A DNA stretch of 64,000 nucleotides from Chalara sp. BL73. Its lineage: Eukaryota > Ascomycota > Leotiomycetes > Helotiales. Position 1 is the stretch's first letter; the number at the start of each line of letters is the position of its first letter. The position numbers were made by a program, and so were the translations under genes. The stretch spans positions 248,001-312,000 of the forward strand of contig CAKJVC010000073.1 of the NCBI GenBank assembly GCA_918026815.1, in the 5' to 3' direction. Below are positions 46,829 to 57,371 of this stretch, one piece after another. Below the pieces are notes generated by a model. That model did not search any database, was not told the origin of the DNA, and saw nothing but the letters and a program-made list of their open reading frames with translations.

Positions 46829-48077
46829 GATATAACACGTAGAGAGGATACAGAACTGTATGATGCTTTTCGTGAGAATAAGGGATGCTTGAGAAGCTAT
46901 TATGGTCTTGCCTGCGAGGCTTGGGCATTGTTGGTTCCGTAGGATACCTATCACGTAGCAAAAGGCGTAGTAGCTATTGACTACGCTCTTGCTGGTGTTA
47001 TTATGATTCCTTGATTTTGATTGTTCTACTAAGATTCAACTCTACGGCTATGGAAGTGTGCGGGCATGCCCTGCATGTCACGTGCCGACATGGATGGCAT
47101 ACCGACAGGCATAGATCGGCCTGGATTAAATATTTTCTATAATAATTGTAAAAGGAGATCAGCTCACGATAGTGCAATGAATAAAGACTTATGATTCTGT
47201 CCCTGGATCACTAAGATCCTATTTACTCTTTCTGTTCACATGAATTGTCTTTGAGCTGATGTAGGCTTTGAAAAGGTCCTCATTCTATGATAGAACGTGA
47301 AATACTCAATGATAGTCAGAAGGAGTTGGGGGATGCCGTCAGGCTCTCTATTGTTCGCTATGGATAGATGATGAAGTGTGTTCTAGCAATGTGTGTGTGA
47401 ATAGTCTTTAGCGCTAGCGTTCCCCACGTGTCAGAGACGTGTCAGCTACCCCTGGATTCTCAAATCCTAGCATCCTTGGTAGGCCTTCGACCCCTGCGCG
47501 TAGTGCTCGTTTACAAGCGCGGAGAAAAAATCACGATCCACAAAGCCAAATTGGTTAACGCGTACGGCGAATTCATCTTGATGGTGTTGTAATTGCGTGT
47601 GATGACATGATTAAAATGGCCGTTCGATTCCTGCGACCCCTGGTGCGGTGGTCGAGTTGGATTGAAAATATACCTGGTGGGGAACCTGAACCTGCCCGGT
47701 CATCTGACCTTCCGTGAGGCTGGGAGTACAAGGCTGGGAAGATTGCAAAGCTGGGACAGTCACCCTGTTCGCTATCATGTCAACTCGGGTTGTACAACAG
47801 CCGACAAAGTTCAGATTTTTGTATCATCCTATCAGAGATGGACCCACATTGACCAATTAACCGAAAGTAGATTTACAGTACAGCCAACCACATCTGATTG
47901 AGATTCATGTCTAACGCAGCCTCAACGCCTTGATATCAACTTTCATCACTACGCCCGACTTTCCCCATGTTGAATAAATCCACCTATAATTGTTCATGGA
48001 CGCACTACCTCACACCTCGTTACAAGTTGAATAGGCGTTTCTCATGGAAGTCATAATTTCAGCCTTGTCCCTTTACC
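46829..48077. other. Intergenic with several repeat pieces
   Basis: Repeat H lies at about 46948-47050. A short inverted LTR-I copy is at 47288-47472. An inverted copy of block J module 1 is at about 47490-47705. No gene was recognised; a small frame at 47662-47901 lies partly in block J. Confidence 0.5.
47288..47472 (-). repeat. LTR-I family, single-unit copy
   Basis: TGATAGAACGTGAAATACTC to CTCAAATCCTAGCA is the inverse of the LTR at 55665-56009, but with one rather than two copies of the 147-bp inner unit. Confidence 0.75.
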
Positions 48078-51000
48078 ATGCCGGATTCTTCCAAGACCAA
48101 GAGCAGAACAGCCAACAATGCATTGTGGGAGAGCCATAAGCCTACAATCCAAGATATTTACATACATCAAAAAAGACCTCTCCAAGAGGTTATTAATCAC
48201 ATGGCTGCCGTGCATAAGTTCGAAAGATCGTAAGTTGCTTTCTCTCTCGAGTAATTACGGCAACCGATCGTGATAAAAAGCAAGGCTCAATATGAGCGTA
48301 TCTTCAAGAAATGGGGGTTCTACAAAAATATAACGCAAGAGGAATGGACCGCTCTCACCCACAAGATAAAGGAAAGAAAAGAAGAAGACAAAGAATCAAG
48401 CATCAAAGTAGGAGAGTACAATTTAAGCGCAATAAGGATTCGTCGAGCGATAGATCGTTATAACTATCCCACATTACAAGCAGGTATGTACAACTATGTA
48501 GTATATCTCTTGTCCGCAATTTTGCCTAACAGGTATTTCAGCTTCAGGGTGTTCAAATCAAATTGGAACACCAACAAATGCACAATCACGTTCTATTATC
48601 ATGTATACTCCACCACCACAATATCCTTCTTCTATAAATACAACAAATCAACCCTGGACACATTTTTGGATTCTTTATGGTAATTATGGTTAGTTAAGCA
48701 TCTATGCAGGATTTCTAGGCATTCGAAAACTCATCTTAATAGTCCGACCAACTCTCAGCACAAGCCAGGGAGTACACCCGGATAACATGCAAATTATGCA
48801 CATAAAGTTAGACCCAAAACTACAGAACATCATCGCTAGTCTACGCTCTTTTATGCCCAAAGCTCTGCCCCAGATACAGCAGTTGGTAAACGAGAACAAC
48901 GCTTAGAACTTCTTAAGATGGCTATCTATTTACTATCTAACAACCTGGATAGAATCCATATAAATGTTACCAAGGACACGGAAGATACTGCTACTATTCA
49001 AGAGATTGGATCAATGCTGGTAGAACTTTGCCGACCTGTAGATAATCTCCTATATTTAAAGCGATTACTAGCTAGTGATCAAATTACGATCAAAGCTATG
49101 GCGGAGAAACTGCTTGTTTGCGCTGTCAATGCAAATGATCAGACCCTAGTCGAAATCCTTCTAAATGCTGGCGCAAATCTCAACGCCAAATTTGGATTTC
49201 TAAATCGTCCCTTGGCCATCGCAATATTTCGAAAAAACGAAACTATCGCAATTCAGCTTGTTCAAAAAGGAGCAGATGTGAACGAAACTATGGAATTTGT
49301 AGCACCAGATGGCCCAATGGATTCTTTATTCATGAAGTATAGATGGTAACGTGCATCTATGCTTCACTTGGATATTGAAACCGGCCAATTAGCGGTCGCT
49401 CGGAGCTTACTCGAACACGACGCTATTATGCCAGTCAATGACCCATACTCCCCGCTCGCTGTGGCTGCCATACGAGAAGATGTCTCCGCAATTGAGTTAC
49501 TACTTAATTATGAGCTTGGAAGGTTTTGGCTTTGCGTAGAGCCATGTATAGGATACACCTGGAAGAGATATGAATACACATGCCTTGAAGTCGCTGCAAG
49601 TACCGGGAATCTGCAATTATTTAAGCTTTTGCTTCAGCAAGATACATTACCAGGAGCATTGCCATCCAATGGGTTTAGAAAATGCCTTCCCGCAGCATCA
49701 CACAGTGGTAGTCTAGAGCTTGTCAAGCTGCTGCTCTCTGAAGGCGCCAATGTAAATGACGAATCGACAGCCGGCGATTTGCCACTCGAGATGGCTTGTG
49801 AAAGTAAAAACCTAGAACTGGTACGGTTACTTCTCTCTCTAGGAGCAGATCCAAATCGTTCTACGAGAGCGAGAGTGCTCAGGAAAGCGCCAACTCCAAT
49901 ACAAATTGCGGCGAAGAGGGGAGATACAGCACTAATTAAATTGCTACTAGAACATGGCGCCAATACCAATGCCCCATCATTCTTTTTCCATGACGACGGC
50001 TGGGGTGAAGTTATAGTGTCTACACTTCAAGTTGCTATGCTCAGCTCTAACCGTAATGCCGCGGAGATCTTAATCCAAGCGGGAACAGCTCTTACCAGTG
50101 CTGCAAGCGAAGGCGAATATCCACCTTATCCTAAGACCGCTTTACAGATTGCTTGCGAGTCAGAATGGGTGGAAATCGTGCGATTATGTATTCAATCCGG
50201 CGCGGATATCAATGAGCCGCCGATAGGATCAAGTTCTGGCTCTGCGGCATTGATAAGCGCAATGAAATCTCGCAATCATGAGCTCATCACGTATATATTG
50301 AGGCAAGGTGCTCGTGTGAACGTGTTTCCAATGAATAAAGGACAGTCTACTCCACTTCAAATCGCTATCGAAAACGGTGGCTTCGAAATGATGCTACATT
50401 TTATTGGGCTTGGCGCTGATGTAGAAGACTCGGGTGCGCTCTGGCTGGCTGTGAAAAAGAATGATATTGAGAGTGTTGCTTTCTTGCTTGGGCACAACCC
50501 GGCTCAGACGTGCAATTCCCACAGAACTCTTTGTACAAGGGACCCTAGCTATGGTCAAGCTGCACTTACGCAAGCGGTGCGAGACAAGAATCACGCCATG
50601 CTCCGTATGTTATTAGCCAATGGTATAGGTGTTAGTCCTATTCCTCCTGCAAAGATGTCAAGCCATGTGAGCTTTGACATCGATAAACTTCCCACCATAG
50701 ATCTGGTGCGTGGGACCAACGACTATTTGGCATTTCCCATCGCAGTGTGCTTAGCGGATTTAGATTTGGTGCACGCTTTCCTGGACCAGTGGACAGCCCT
50801 TAATCTCCCCTGCCAGGATCGTACCGAGTTAGTTTCTGTGATGGCGTTTATTAATCCTTCCGCACCCAATGCACTGAAAGTAGCGCAGCTGCTCCATATA
50901 CACGGAGCTAGACTCAACGACTATGCAAGTGACGGATGCCATAAAATGACAATCCTTCAAAGAGCAGTCCAATCTGGTTCTCGTGCATTAGTTAATTTCC

Positions 51001-51967
51001 TTTTATCCACAGGAGCAGATGTGAATGCTCCTGCTGAAGTCAATATGGGTAGAACGGCTCTCCAAGCGGCATCTGAACAAGATGACGAAGATATGGTGGA
51101 ACTCTTGCTCAAAAATGGGGCGGATGTGGACGCGGCTCCGGCTAATATCAGAGGAGCGACAGCGATTCAATTTGCAGCAATGAACGGGAACTTCAGGATA
51201 TTTCAAATACTCCTTAATGCTGGTGCAAACCTGCATGCCCAAAGAGCACGAATAAATGAACGAACCGCATTGGAAGGAGCAGCAGAGCATGGTGTTGAAG
51301 GCCATATGCGTCACGTGAACTGTCACGTGATCCATGTACGGAATAGGTTTGGTCTCAGCCTACAATATGTATATATCACTCGTTTTCTCTCATTCTGTAG
51401 AAGAATCAAGCACTTTTCACTTCAATACATGGCCGCCTAGATATTGTACAGCTCTCGCTCGAGCAAGCAGGTGGTATGGAAGGTGGCTACTTCGAGCATC
51501 AGGTCTGTCGTTCAAGGGAAATAGCAGAGGCTCGCGGGCACTCTGTGGTTGCAGATCTTGTCCACGAATATCAGTTAAAGAGATTCGGAACTTCAGAGTG
51601 CCTTCGGCATGATGATTACCTCGTGATGCAATGTACTCGAAATATTGACATAGAAGCTCTGCACGATCTTTCCGATTATGAGGACTGTTACTTCGATGCC
51701 TACCACGAAATTGATTCCAGTTCTAGTTGGTCTGGCGCCACTAGCAATGGGTCAAATATATCAAGGGATGACCTCGAGGATGAGCAAATTGTTCAAGACA
51801 TAAATTTCGCCAACGGGGAAGGCTTCTCTACCCTTTCTGAGGACGAAGCCAGCCCTTATGATAGATCGGGTTGTGAACTAGACCAGACACTTTGTCCGGA
51901 GGCATGGGAGCGTGGGAACTCGGTAAATGACCAAACGCTTTCGAATCTGTGGAACCAGATTGGTTAG
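48078..51967 (+). pseudogene. Clr5-domain / ankyrin-repeat protein, frame broken
   Basis: Exon 1 (48078-48229) and exon 2 from 48281, joined by a 51-nt intron (GTAAGT..AAAAG), encode a Clr5-type N-terminus (WESHKPTIQDIYIHQ; QYERIFKKWGFYKN). A second intron lies at about 48486-48530 (GTATGT..TAACAG). Downstream come LRSFMPKALPQ and, in another frame, REQRLELLKMAIYLLSNNL, then many ankyrin repeats (for example LVEILLNAGANLN) to about 51300. A final spliced exon ends at 51967 with an acidic tail. Two defects: the frame shifts near 48870-48895 with no good intron, and an in-frame TAA at 49347-49349 splits two ankyrin frames that are otherwise in register. The exact last splice is unresolved. Clr5-ankyrin proteins are a large fungal family of unknown function. 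It is probably a recent pseudogene; otherwise the assembly has errors here. Confidence 0.7.
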
Positions 51968-52153
51968 CTGATTTATAGAGATAACGGTGGTTTGCTACAG
52001 GATTTGAATTCCTAAGTGCAAATATATGACATATCGATGATTAGTATTATAGGCGAAGGCGGCCACTGTCTTTTATTTTTGCTGCCGAAGCTGCTTTAAC
52101 TGAAGGAGATAAAGATTGATGATTAAGTTGTAACTACATTATTGTGAGGATCG

Positions 52154-52327
52154 TGTCACGTCCCGACCCTGATCGAGCACATGACCTACCGTAGCTGAGC
52201 CACTAGGGCTCCCTCGTGTATATATAGCTTGCTCTCCCCGAGCTCCTCTTCCTTCCTTAGCTATAGATTCTCGTATGATACCACCGTTGCCCTCTGTATC
52301 CGTAGATCCACAGCGCGTGTAGTGACA
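52154..52327 (-). repeat. LTR-B solo LTR
   Basis: TGTCACGTCCCGACCC to GTAGTGACA (174 bp) is an inverted copy of 11066-11239 with the same length. Confidence 0.8.
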
Positions 52328-52463
52328 CTTGGGCGAAGTCATCAATGGAAAGTATAAGGTCATGGCAAAACTTGGCTTCGGATCAGCAAGCACGATATAG
52401 TGCTGTCGTAACCTGGCGTGAGTGAAACTTAGAGGGCGGCGCTAAAGTGGAGCCTAGTATTGA

Positions 52464-52622
52464 TGTTGAACAGGCTAGGTCTAAGGATCATACCCAGCCT
52501 ATTGGGGAGTTCTAGATTCTTTCTCCTGATTCATGATTCTACAGCCTTCAGAAATTCATTGATTTACCCCATCCTCTCTGGAGGCCACGTAACTGTGATC
52601 GTATTTGTACTCAGTTCAACAA
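52464..52622 (+). repeat. LTR-C variant
   Basis: TGTTGAACAGGCTAGGTC to CAGTTCAACA has a shorter middle than the other LTR-C copies. Confidence 0.7.
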
Positions 52623-52691
52623 CTTTTGTCTTTTGTGCTCGCTCCCAGGCAGCGGAAGGCGGAAGAACAAAGGCAAGGTCGAGTACGTTAC

Positions 52692-52892
52692 TGTCAGGTG
52701 CCAGGATGTCAGGTGCTAAAGGACAAGGAGAGGCTCGATAAAGGCCTTGGTGCTCGGCATGTAGGGGCATGTGGGGAGTCGCCAGGGGTACGGAGGGTAT
52801 AAGTAGGAGACTCGGGACGTAGTAGAGAGGGTAGAGATTAGTCTTATATCAAATTGCAGTTGATTTGTGCCACACTACTCCAGCACCTTACA
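52692..52892 (-). repeat. LTR-D solo LTR
   Basis: TGTCAGGTGCCAGGATG to CAGCACCTTACA is the inverse of 29754-29956, with TACTTATACCCTCCG conserved. This shows that the uninterrupted site at 23099/25077 lacks TCCCTTAAGGGA. Confidence 0.8.
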
Positions 52893-53013
52893 GTTACTCG
52901 ATTGTTGGGGTGGGCTTGTCGACTTGTGAGATGAAAGATAGGTCCTGTGACTCAAGATGGTTGCCAGAGCAGGTAATGTAGGTTAAAATCACCCGCTATA
53001 AAGTGGCCGAAGG

Positions 53014-53230
53014 TGTCACGGCCCGGCATTTTCTCGGTGGGGCTTGGCTCCGAACACCACAGGGCTCGCTTACACTGGCCTCCGGCTAGCCACCTGTATA
53101 TAAAGCGCTGCTTTCCTCTCCTTCCTCTGTCTGTAGCTTGTTCTCTTAGTTATGGCAATTGATAGTTAACCTCTGAGTCCTTCCACCTAGATCAACGGAT
53201 CGAGATCCCTATTCGGCTTGAGTTGTCACA
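53014..53230 (+). repeat. LTR-A solo LTR
   Basis: TGTCACGGCCCGGCATTT to TTGAGTTGTCACA. It directly abuts LTR-E sequence at 53231. Confidence 0.8.
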
Positions 53231-53417
53231 CCTTATAGGTCTAAAGTACTAAGGATACAAAAACATGAGGAACAACTGTAGAGAGTAGGAACAGGCCTTT
53301 ATATAGGCGACTCCGACTCTCCTCCGTATTGGGTCTGAAACCCCTCATACCGTGATCATCACCTCTTGCTTCTGTATCATGACCTCCGTGCCGCGCCTTG
53401 GGCATACCGATTGTTAC
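53231..53417 (+). repeat. LTR-E, 5'-truncated
   Basis: CCTTATAGGTCTAAAGTAC to CATACCGATTGTTACA matches 29041-29227. The first 70 bp of the family are missing where LTR-A ends. Confidence 0.8.
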
Positions 53418-53812
53418 ATTCAACATGCTTGAAAAGCATGACTCTTCTACTCAAAGGCTGTTATTTAGAAAGATTGCAAAAGGGTTTGAGGAGCAATAAA
53501 ATGTTCTGGCAGACCAAGAGCTTGAAATACAGTCTTTAGAGGTTCAACTAGAGAAAGCTAGGCCTAGAAAGCGTAAAAAGGTCAAAACTAGTCCAAATTC
53601 CAAGTTTGCGGACATTGAAAAGATTAGAACAGCACAATTAGAAGCTGGAGAAGCTGAAAATATGGATGAAGATAGAGAAGAAGCTAATGAATCTGATTCT
53701 ACTTTAGATTGTATTGAAGTTGAGTAGTTATTGAATAATACATTAATTGGTGGTGTTGGTTTTCAAGAAAATCGCTTATTTTCGGGTATCGGAATGGGGG
53801 TGCACGGACTTA
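53418..53812 (+). pseudogene. pogo/Fot1 transposase C-terminus plus right inverted end
   Basis: After LTR-E the frame reads STQRLLFRKIAKGFEEQ, a stop, then KARPRKRKKVKTSPNSKFA and TLDCIEVE-stop, the typical end of fungal pogo transposases. One in-frame stop is present. From about 53762 the sequence AAAATCGCTTATTTTCGGG..GGGGGTGCACGGACTTA is the inverted end; it mirrors 55440-55490. The 5' half of this copy is gone. Confidence 0.75.
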
Positions 53813-53967
53813 GTGTGTGAGAAGAGAAAGAGACTCGATGGATCTTCAGACATGATACAATAAGAACAATATATAATCTCATCCTAAGCATCGACACCAC
53901 CACCCCTACTCCACTGAGACTGACCGAATCCCTCGGTCTTGTTCTCGCACTGCAGCAATACCCATTC

Positions 53968-54824
53968 TCACAAATCCTGCTTGACAAACCCTTCGGCCGA
54001 AGTGATGTTACTTCGCAAACCCATGCCCGATAGCAGACTCGTGGTTGCGAACGTATCGGTATCACTCCAAGGGTCAAATCCTTCATTGTGGATAGCATCC
54101 CACGGCGCGTACTCCCCCAGTTTCCTCCCAAAGTCATCCCCATTCATGTCCGGGTGAGCACTCCCCCAATTATGCTCTACTAGCATCTTCGACCAGGGCT
54201 CCATCCATGTGACCTCTACTAGCCAAGCGACAAACCACTGACCCCAATGGTTCTCCGGCGGCTCGTCACTACCCTTCGCCAACCGCAACGAATGTGTGGA
54301 CCATGGCGCGTTGCCGATATGGTTCACTATCTTGATATGCGTGCCTTCGTGGAATCGCAGAGCCGAGTCCGAAATATGCTTAGTTGTGTATTTGCCATGC
54401 GCGGACCAGGAAACGTAGAAGATCTCATTGTGCAGTGTCCAGATAATGACATGCTCCCAGTCGTGGACGTGCGATCCGAATGGGCCTTCGTCCTTTTCGA
54501 AGTAGTAGCCGTACATATAGGCGCACCAGTAGTGGTTGCAACGACGTCGGACGTAAGCATTGCTGTGCATTAATCGGTCCGCGGTACGGCAATTGCTGGC
54601 GCCTACCGGGTGATTTGGTATTAGACCTTCATTAAAGTGGCCTTTGAGGTCCAAGGCAGTAACGTGATAGCAAGAGTCCTTATCGAAGTCCAAGGCTGGT
54701 TGAAACTTCTTGGAGAGTTCCGTTGCGGCACCATCTTCTGGTTGAGTGGGTCGAGGATGTTGGCGAGGGAGGAAGCGAGGGCGCTGGCGAAGGCCATCAG
54801 GACATAGAGCAGAAAAGACTTCAT
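53968..54824 (-). pseudogene. NPP1-domain (Nep1-like, NLP) protein, frame broken after the signal peptide
   Basis: Met at 54824 opens a secretion-signal-like segment (MKSFLLYVLMAFASALASS), but that frame ends at 54621 without the NPP1 domain. The domain lies in another frame that is open down to 53968: CYHVTALDLKGHFNEG, WCAYMYGYYFEKD, HVHDWEHVIIW and HNWGSAHPDM. I see no GT-AG intron of normal size that would join the two, so a one-base-class frameshift between about 54720 and 54780 is the simplest reading. The NLP signature GHRHDWE is changed to a SHVHDWE form. NLPs are secreted proteins, some of which lyse dicot plant membranes; many paralogues are inactive. A shortened product starting at Met 54693 would lack a signal. 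It lies between two pogo remnants. Confidence 0.7.
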
Positions 54825-55438
54825 GATAGCTCTGGCAGGATCTTAAGCAAATCCAACCATAAGTACGCTGAAACTGGAGGTTGCGATTGTTGATATCGTC
54901 TAGTAACTCTTAAGATCTAGAATTATATTTAGTTTGAATATCCAAGACAGAAGAACATGGCGAGCTTATATTTATGACCCGCCAACTCACCTAAACTGTA
55001 TCGACATATGTACCAGTCTGAGTTGATCGCCAAATCATCTTACAGCGTCGCCAGGTGAAAACTCGCGGGTGCGCCGATGCAGTCATTCTTGGCTGCCTGA
55101 GAAGGCTTGCACCAACATCTCAACTACAATTTGAGCAGGAACTCGCATTTGTGGTAGGAACAACTGTGTGGAGGCTAGAGCAGGCCAATTCACCTGTAGT
55201 GAAAGCCAGAACATCTTTGGACATTTCATGTGTATTTTGAAGATGCCGCGTTGTGAACATAGAAAGCTTGGGCAAGCTGGACAAGCGCTTGACAACGATG
55301 AAGGCCGTGGCTTTGATTGCATGAGCTGAACTGTAGCGCTGCTGAGTAATGGCTTACTTGCATGGTATTGAGAAACGAAAATCTGGGCATAGATGCAGGA
55401 GCTGAGTTGAAGTATGGCCAAGAAATGCAGAAATGGCC
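54825..55438. other. Intergenic, nothing recognised
   Basis: This is the upstream region of the NPP1 gene, up to the next pogo inverted end. The short frames have no motif. Confidence 0.4.
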
Positions 55439-55664
55439 TTAAGTCCGTGCACCCCCATGTCGATCACCCAAAATAAGCGAATTTTCACACCGTTATTTCA
55501 ACAATATAATTAATTATTAAATCAATTCCAATTCAAATTACTTCAAACTTGAAATTCTTTATCTTTGAGTAATTATGCCTCAATACACCGAACAAGATTT
55601 GCTTGCGGCTCTTAATGACGTTAGAAACGGGAAGTCTTTACGACTAGCTAGTCGAGAATGGGGT

Positions 55665-56009
55665 TGTTAGGATTTGAGAATCCAGCGGTAGCTGACAAGC
55701 CTCTGACTAAGTGGGGAACGCTAGCGCTGAAGACTTTTCACACACACAATTTCTAGAACACACTTCATACAATCACATAGCGAAGAATACAGAGAGCCTG
55801 ACGGCCTCCCCAAAACTCCTTCTGACTATCATTGAGTATTTCACGTTCTATCAAAGTCTCTGACTAAGTGGGGAACGCTAGCGCTGAAGACTTTTCACAC
55901 ACAGAATTGCTAGAACACACTTCATACAATCATATAACAAACAATGGAGAGCCTGACGGCATCCCCAAAAGCTCCTTCTGACTATTATTGAGTATTTCAC
56001 GTTCTATCA
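55665..56009 (+). mobile_element. LTR-I solo LTR, target duplication GGGGT, with internal tandem duplication
   Basis: TGTTAGGATTTGAGAATCC to CGTTCTATCA. GGGGT stands at 55660-55664 and 56010-56014. Inside, a unit of about 147 bp starting CTCTGACTAAGTGGGGAACG occurs twice (about 55714 and 55858). Confidence 0.85.
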
Positions 56010-56017
56010 GGGGTGTT

Positions 56018-56230
56018 TGTTGAACAGGTTAGGTCTAAGGACCATACCTAAAGTCTATTGTAGGCACCTGTAGGCACCAGTAGGCATCAGTGCGTTGACA
56101 TGTGGGTATCACACCTCTATAAGTAGAGGGATTCTCTCTTGTAGTTTAGGTTCTACAACCTTCAGCAATTGATACTTGTTTGCCCTATACTCTCTGAAGG
56201 CTACGTGACTCCTTTTCTCTATTTTGAACA
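56018..56230 (+). mobile_element. LTR-C solo LTR, target duplication GTGTT
   Basis: TGTTGAACAGGTTAGG to CTATTTTGAACA. GTGTT stands at 56013-56017 and 56231-56235, overlapping the edge of the LTR-I duplication. Confidence 0.9.
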
Positions 56231-56393
56231 GTGTTCCTTTTTAGTACACTACAAAATCGCAACCAAAGGAAAGAACATCATAGTTTTGCGTCAGAAAGTC
56301 AACAGAGACTATCGAAGATACAAAAAGAACACTTATCTGCTTGGGTTTTGACTCAAGAAGCTTTAAGTGTTCCTTTAACTCATTGTAACAAAT

Positions 56394-56744
56394 AGAGGGC
56401 AATAGGAGGGATTGTAATATAACAGGTAAGAACACGTGACTGCAATAGAATAAAAATAGTGATGTATTGATATCAAAAGTATGCTTGTCCGTCTAGCAGA
56501 TAAACTCAAGCTTGCCTTCCTCCTGAAAGCTCTAGCTGTTCCTTATATCCTTTCAACTGTGCTGTAGCTGAGCCTGTAGCTGCTGTAGCTGTATGGCTGC
56601 TGTAATTGTATGCCTGTGGCTGCTGTAGCTGCATGCCTGTAGCTGCTGTAGCTGTATGCTTGTGGCTGCTGTAGCGGTACGCCTTATGGCTGCTGTAGTT
56701 GTATGTGTTATGATATCCGTCCCTAACCGGCCCTGGCTGTTACA
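56394..56744 (-). mobile_element. LTR-F solo LTR, target duplication CTCAT
   Basis: TGTAACAAATAGAGGG to CCTGGCTGTTACA. CTCAT stands at 56389-56393 and 56745-56749. About seven minisatellite units lie inside (56570-56705). Confidence 0.9.
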
Positions 56745-56942
56745 CTCATAGTCAAATCCGGCAATTTGCTAGCCGGCTACTTGTGATCAAAGAAAACCAT
56801 AAAAAGCTAGGGAAACGTTGGATAGAAGGATTTTTACGGCGTAATCCTATTTTGCGGACCAAAAGGGCTCGAAATATTGATTCTACAAGAGTTAATAGCG
56901 CTACAACTGCTATAATTAAGTCATGGTTTCAACGGCTTTCTA

Positions 56943-57241
56943 TGTCACGGCCCTGGCCTTCTCTGGCTTGGAGCTTGGCATCGGATGTCCCAGAGTTCGA
57001 ACGGAACTCAGTACCGGATGCTCCAGGGCTCCGGTGGAGCTCAGCACCGGACACCGCAAAGCTCGCCTATACTGGCCTCCGGCCAGTTCCTCTATATAGA
57101 GCACTGCTTTCCTTCCCTTCTTGTGTCCGTAGCTTGTTCTCTTAGTTATGACAATTGATAGTTGCTTACACCTCTGAGTCCATCTACCTAGATCTACGGA
57201 TCGAGATCCCTATTCAGCTTGAGTTGTCACATGCACGGACT
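56943..57241 (+). repeat. LTR-A copy without matching flanks
   Basis: TGTCACGGCCCTGGCC to TTGAGTTGTCACA. The flanks (TTCTA and TGCAC) do not match, and half the pogo gene is missing at this point. A deletion by recombination between LTRs is likely. Confidence 0.8.
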
Positions 57242-57371
57242 TAGTTCACGTGGCACATGTGGTTTTCAACAGCTACAAACATCTATTGCATATCACACAA
57301 AGTATTTTGCGTAGCTAGCGCAATGAATTGAAAGAAAAAGGAGCTACGTGATTATAAATAATCAAATTTGT

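Larger units (their letters stand above)
55575..56942 (+). pseudogene. pogo transposase N-terminal half, split by three solo LTRs
   Basis: MPQYTEQDLLAALNDVRNGK is the HTH-psq start. It stops at an LTR. After each LTR and one duplicate copy is skipped, the frame goes on: GVPFSTLQNRNQ, then LSAWVLTQEALSVPLTH, then a frame containing KKLGKRWIEGFLRRNP and NSATTAIIKSWF (CENPB/Tc5 HTH). It ends at LTR-A at 56943, before any DDE residue. DNA binding in the ancestor is well supported; the present copy cannot transpose. Confidence 0.8.
55439..57265 (+). mobile_element. pogo/Fot1 element with four nested LTRs, 3' half deleted
   Basis: The left inverted end (about 55442-55490: AAGTCCGTGCACCCCCATG, AAAATAAGCGAATTTTC) mirrors the end at 53765-53812. 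A piece of right-end sequence (TGCACGGACTTA) remains at 57242-57253. Between them the transposase N-terminus is split by LTR-I (55665-56009), LTR-C (56018-56230) and LTR-F (56394-56744). LTR-A (56943-57241) replaces the catalytic part. Confidence 0.75.

Noticed and set aside
49330..49400. An intron that would remove the TAA at 49347 in the ankyrin gene
   Set aside because: GTAACG at 49346 and TTAG at about 49392 have incompatible phases, so splicing does not restore the frame.
54247..54573. 108-aa plus-strand frame inside the NPP1 gene
   Set aside because: Antisense to the NPP1 domain, which has clear motifs on the minus strand.
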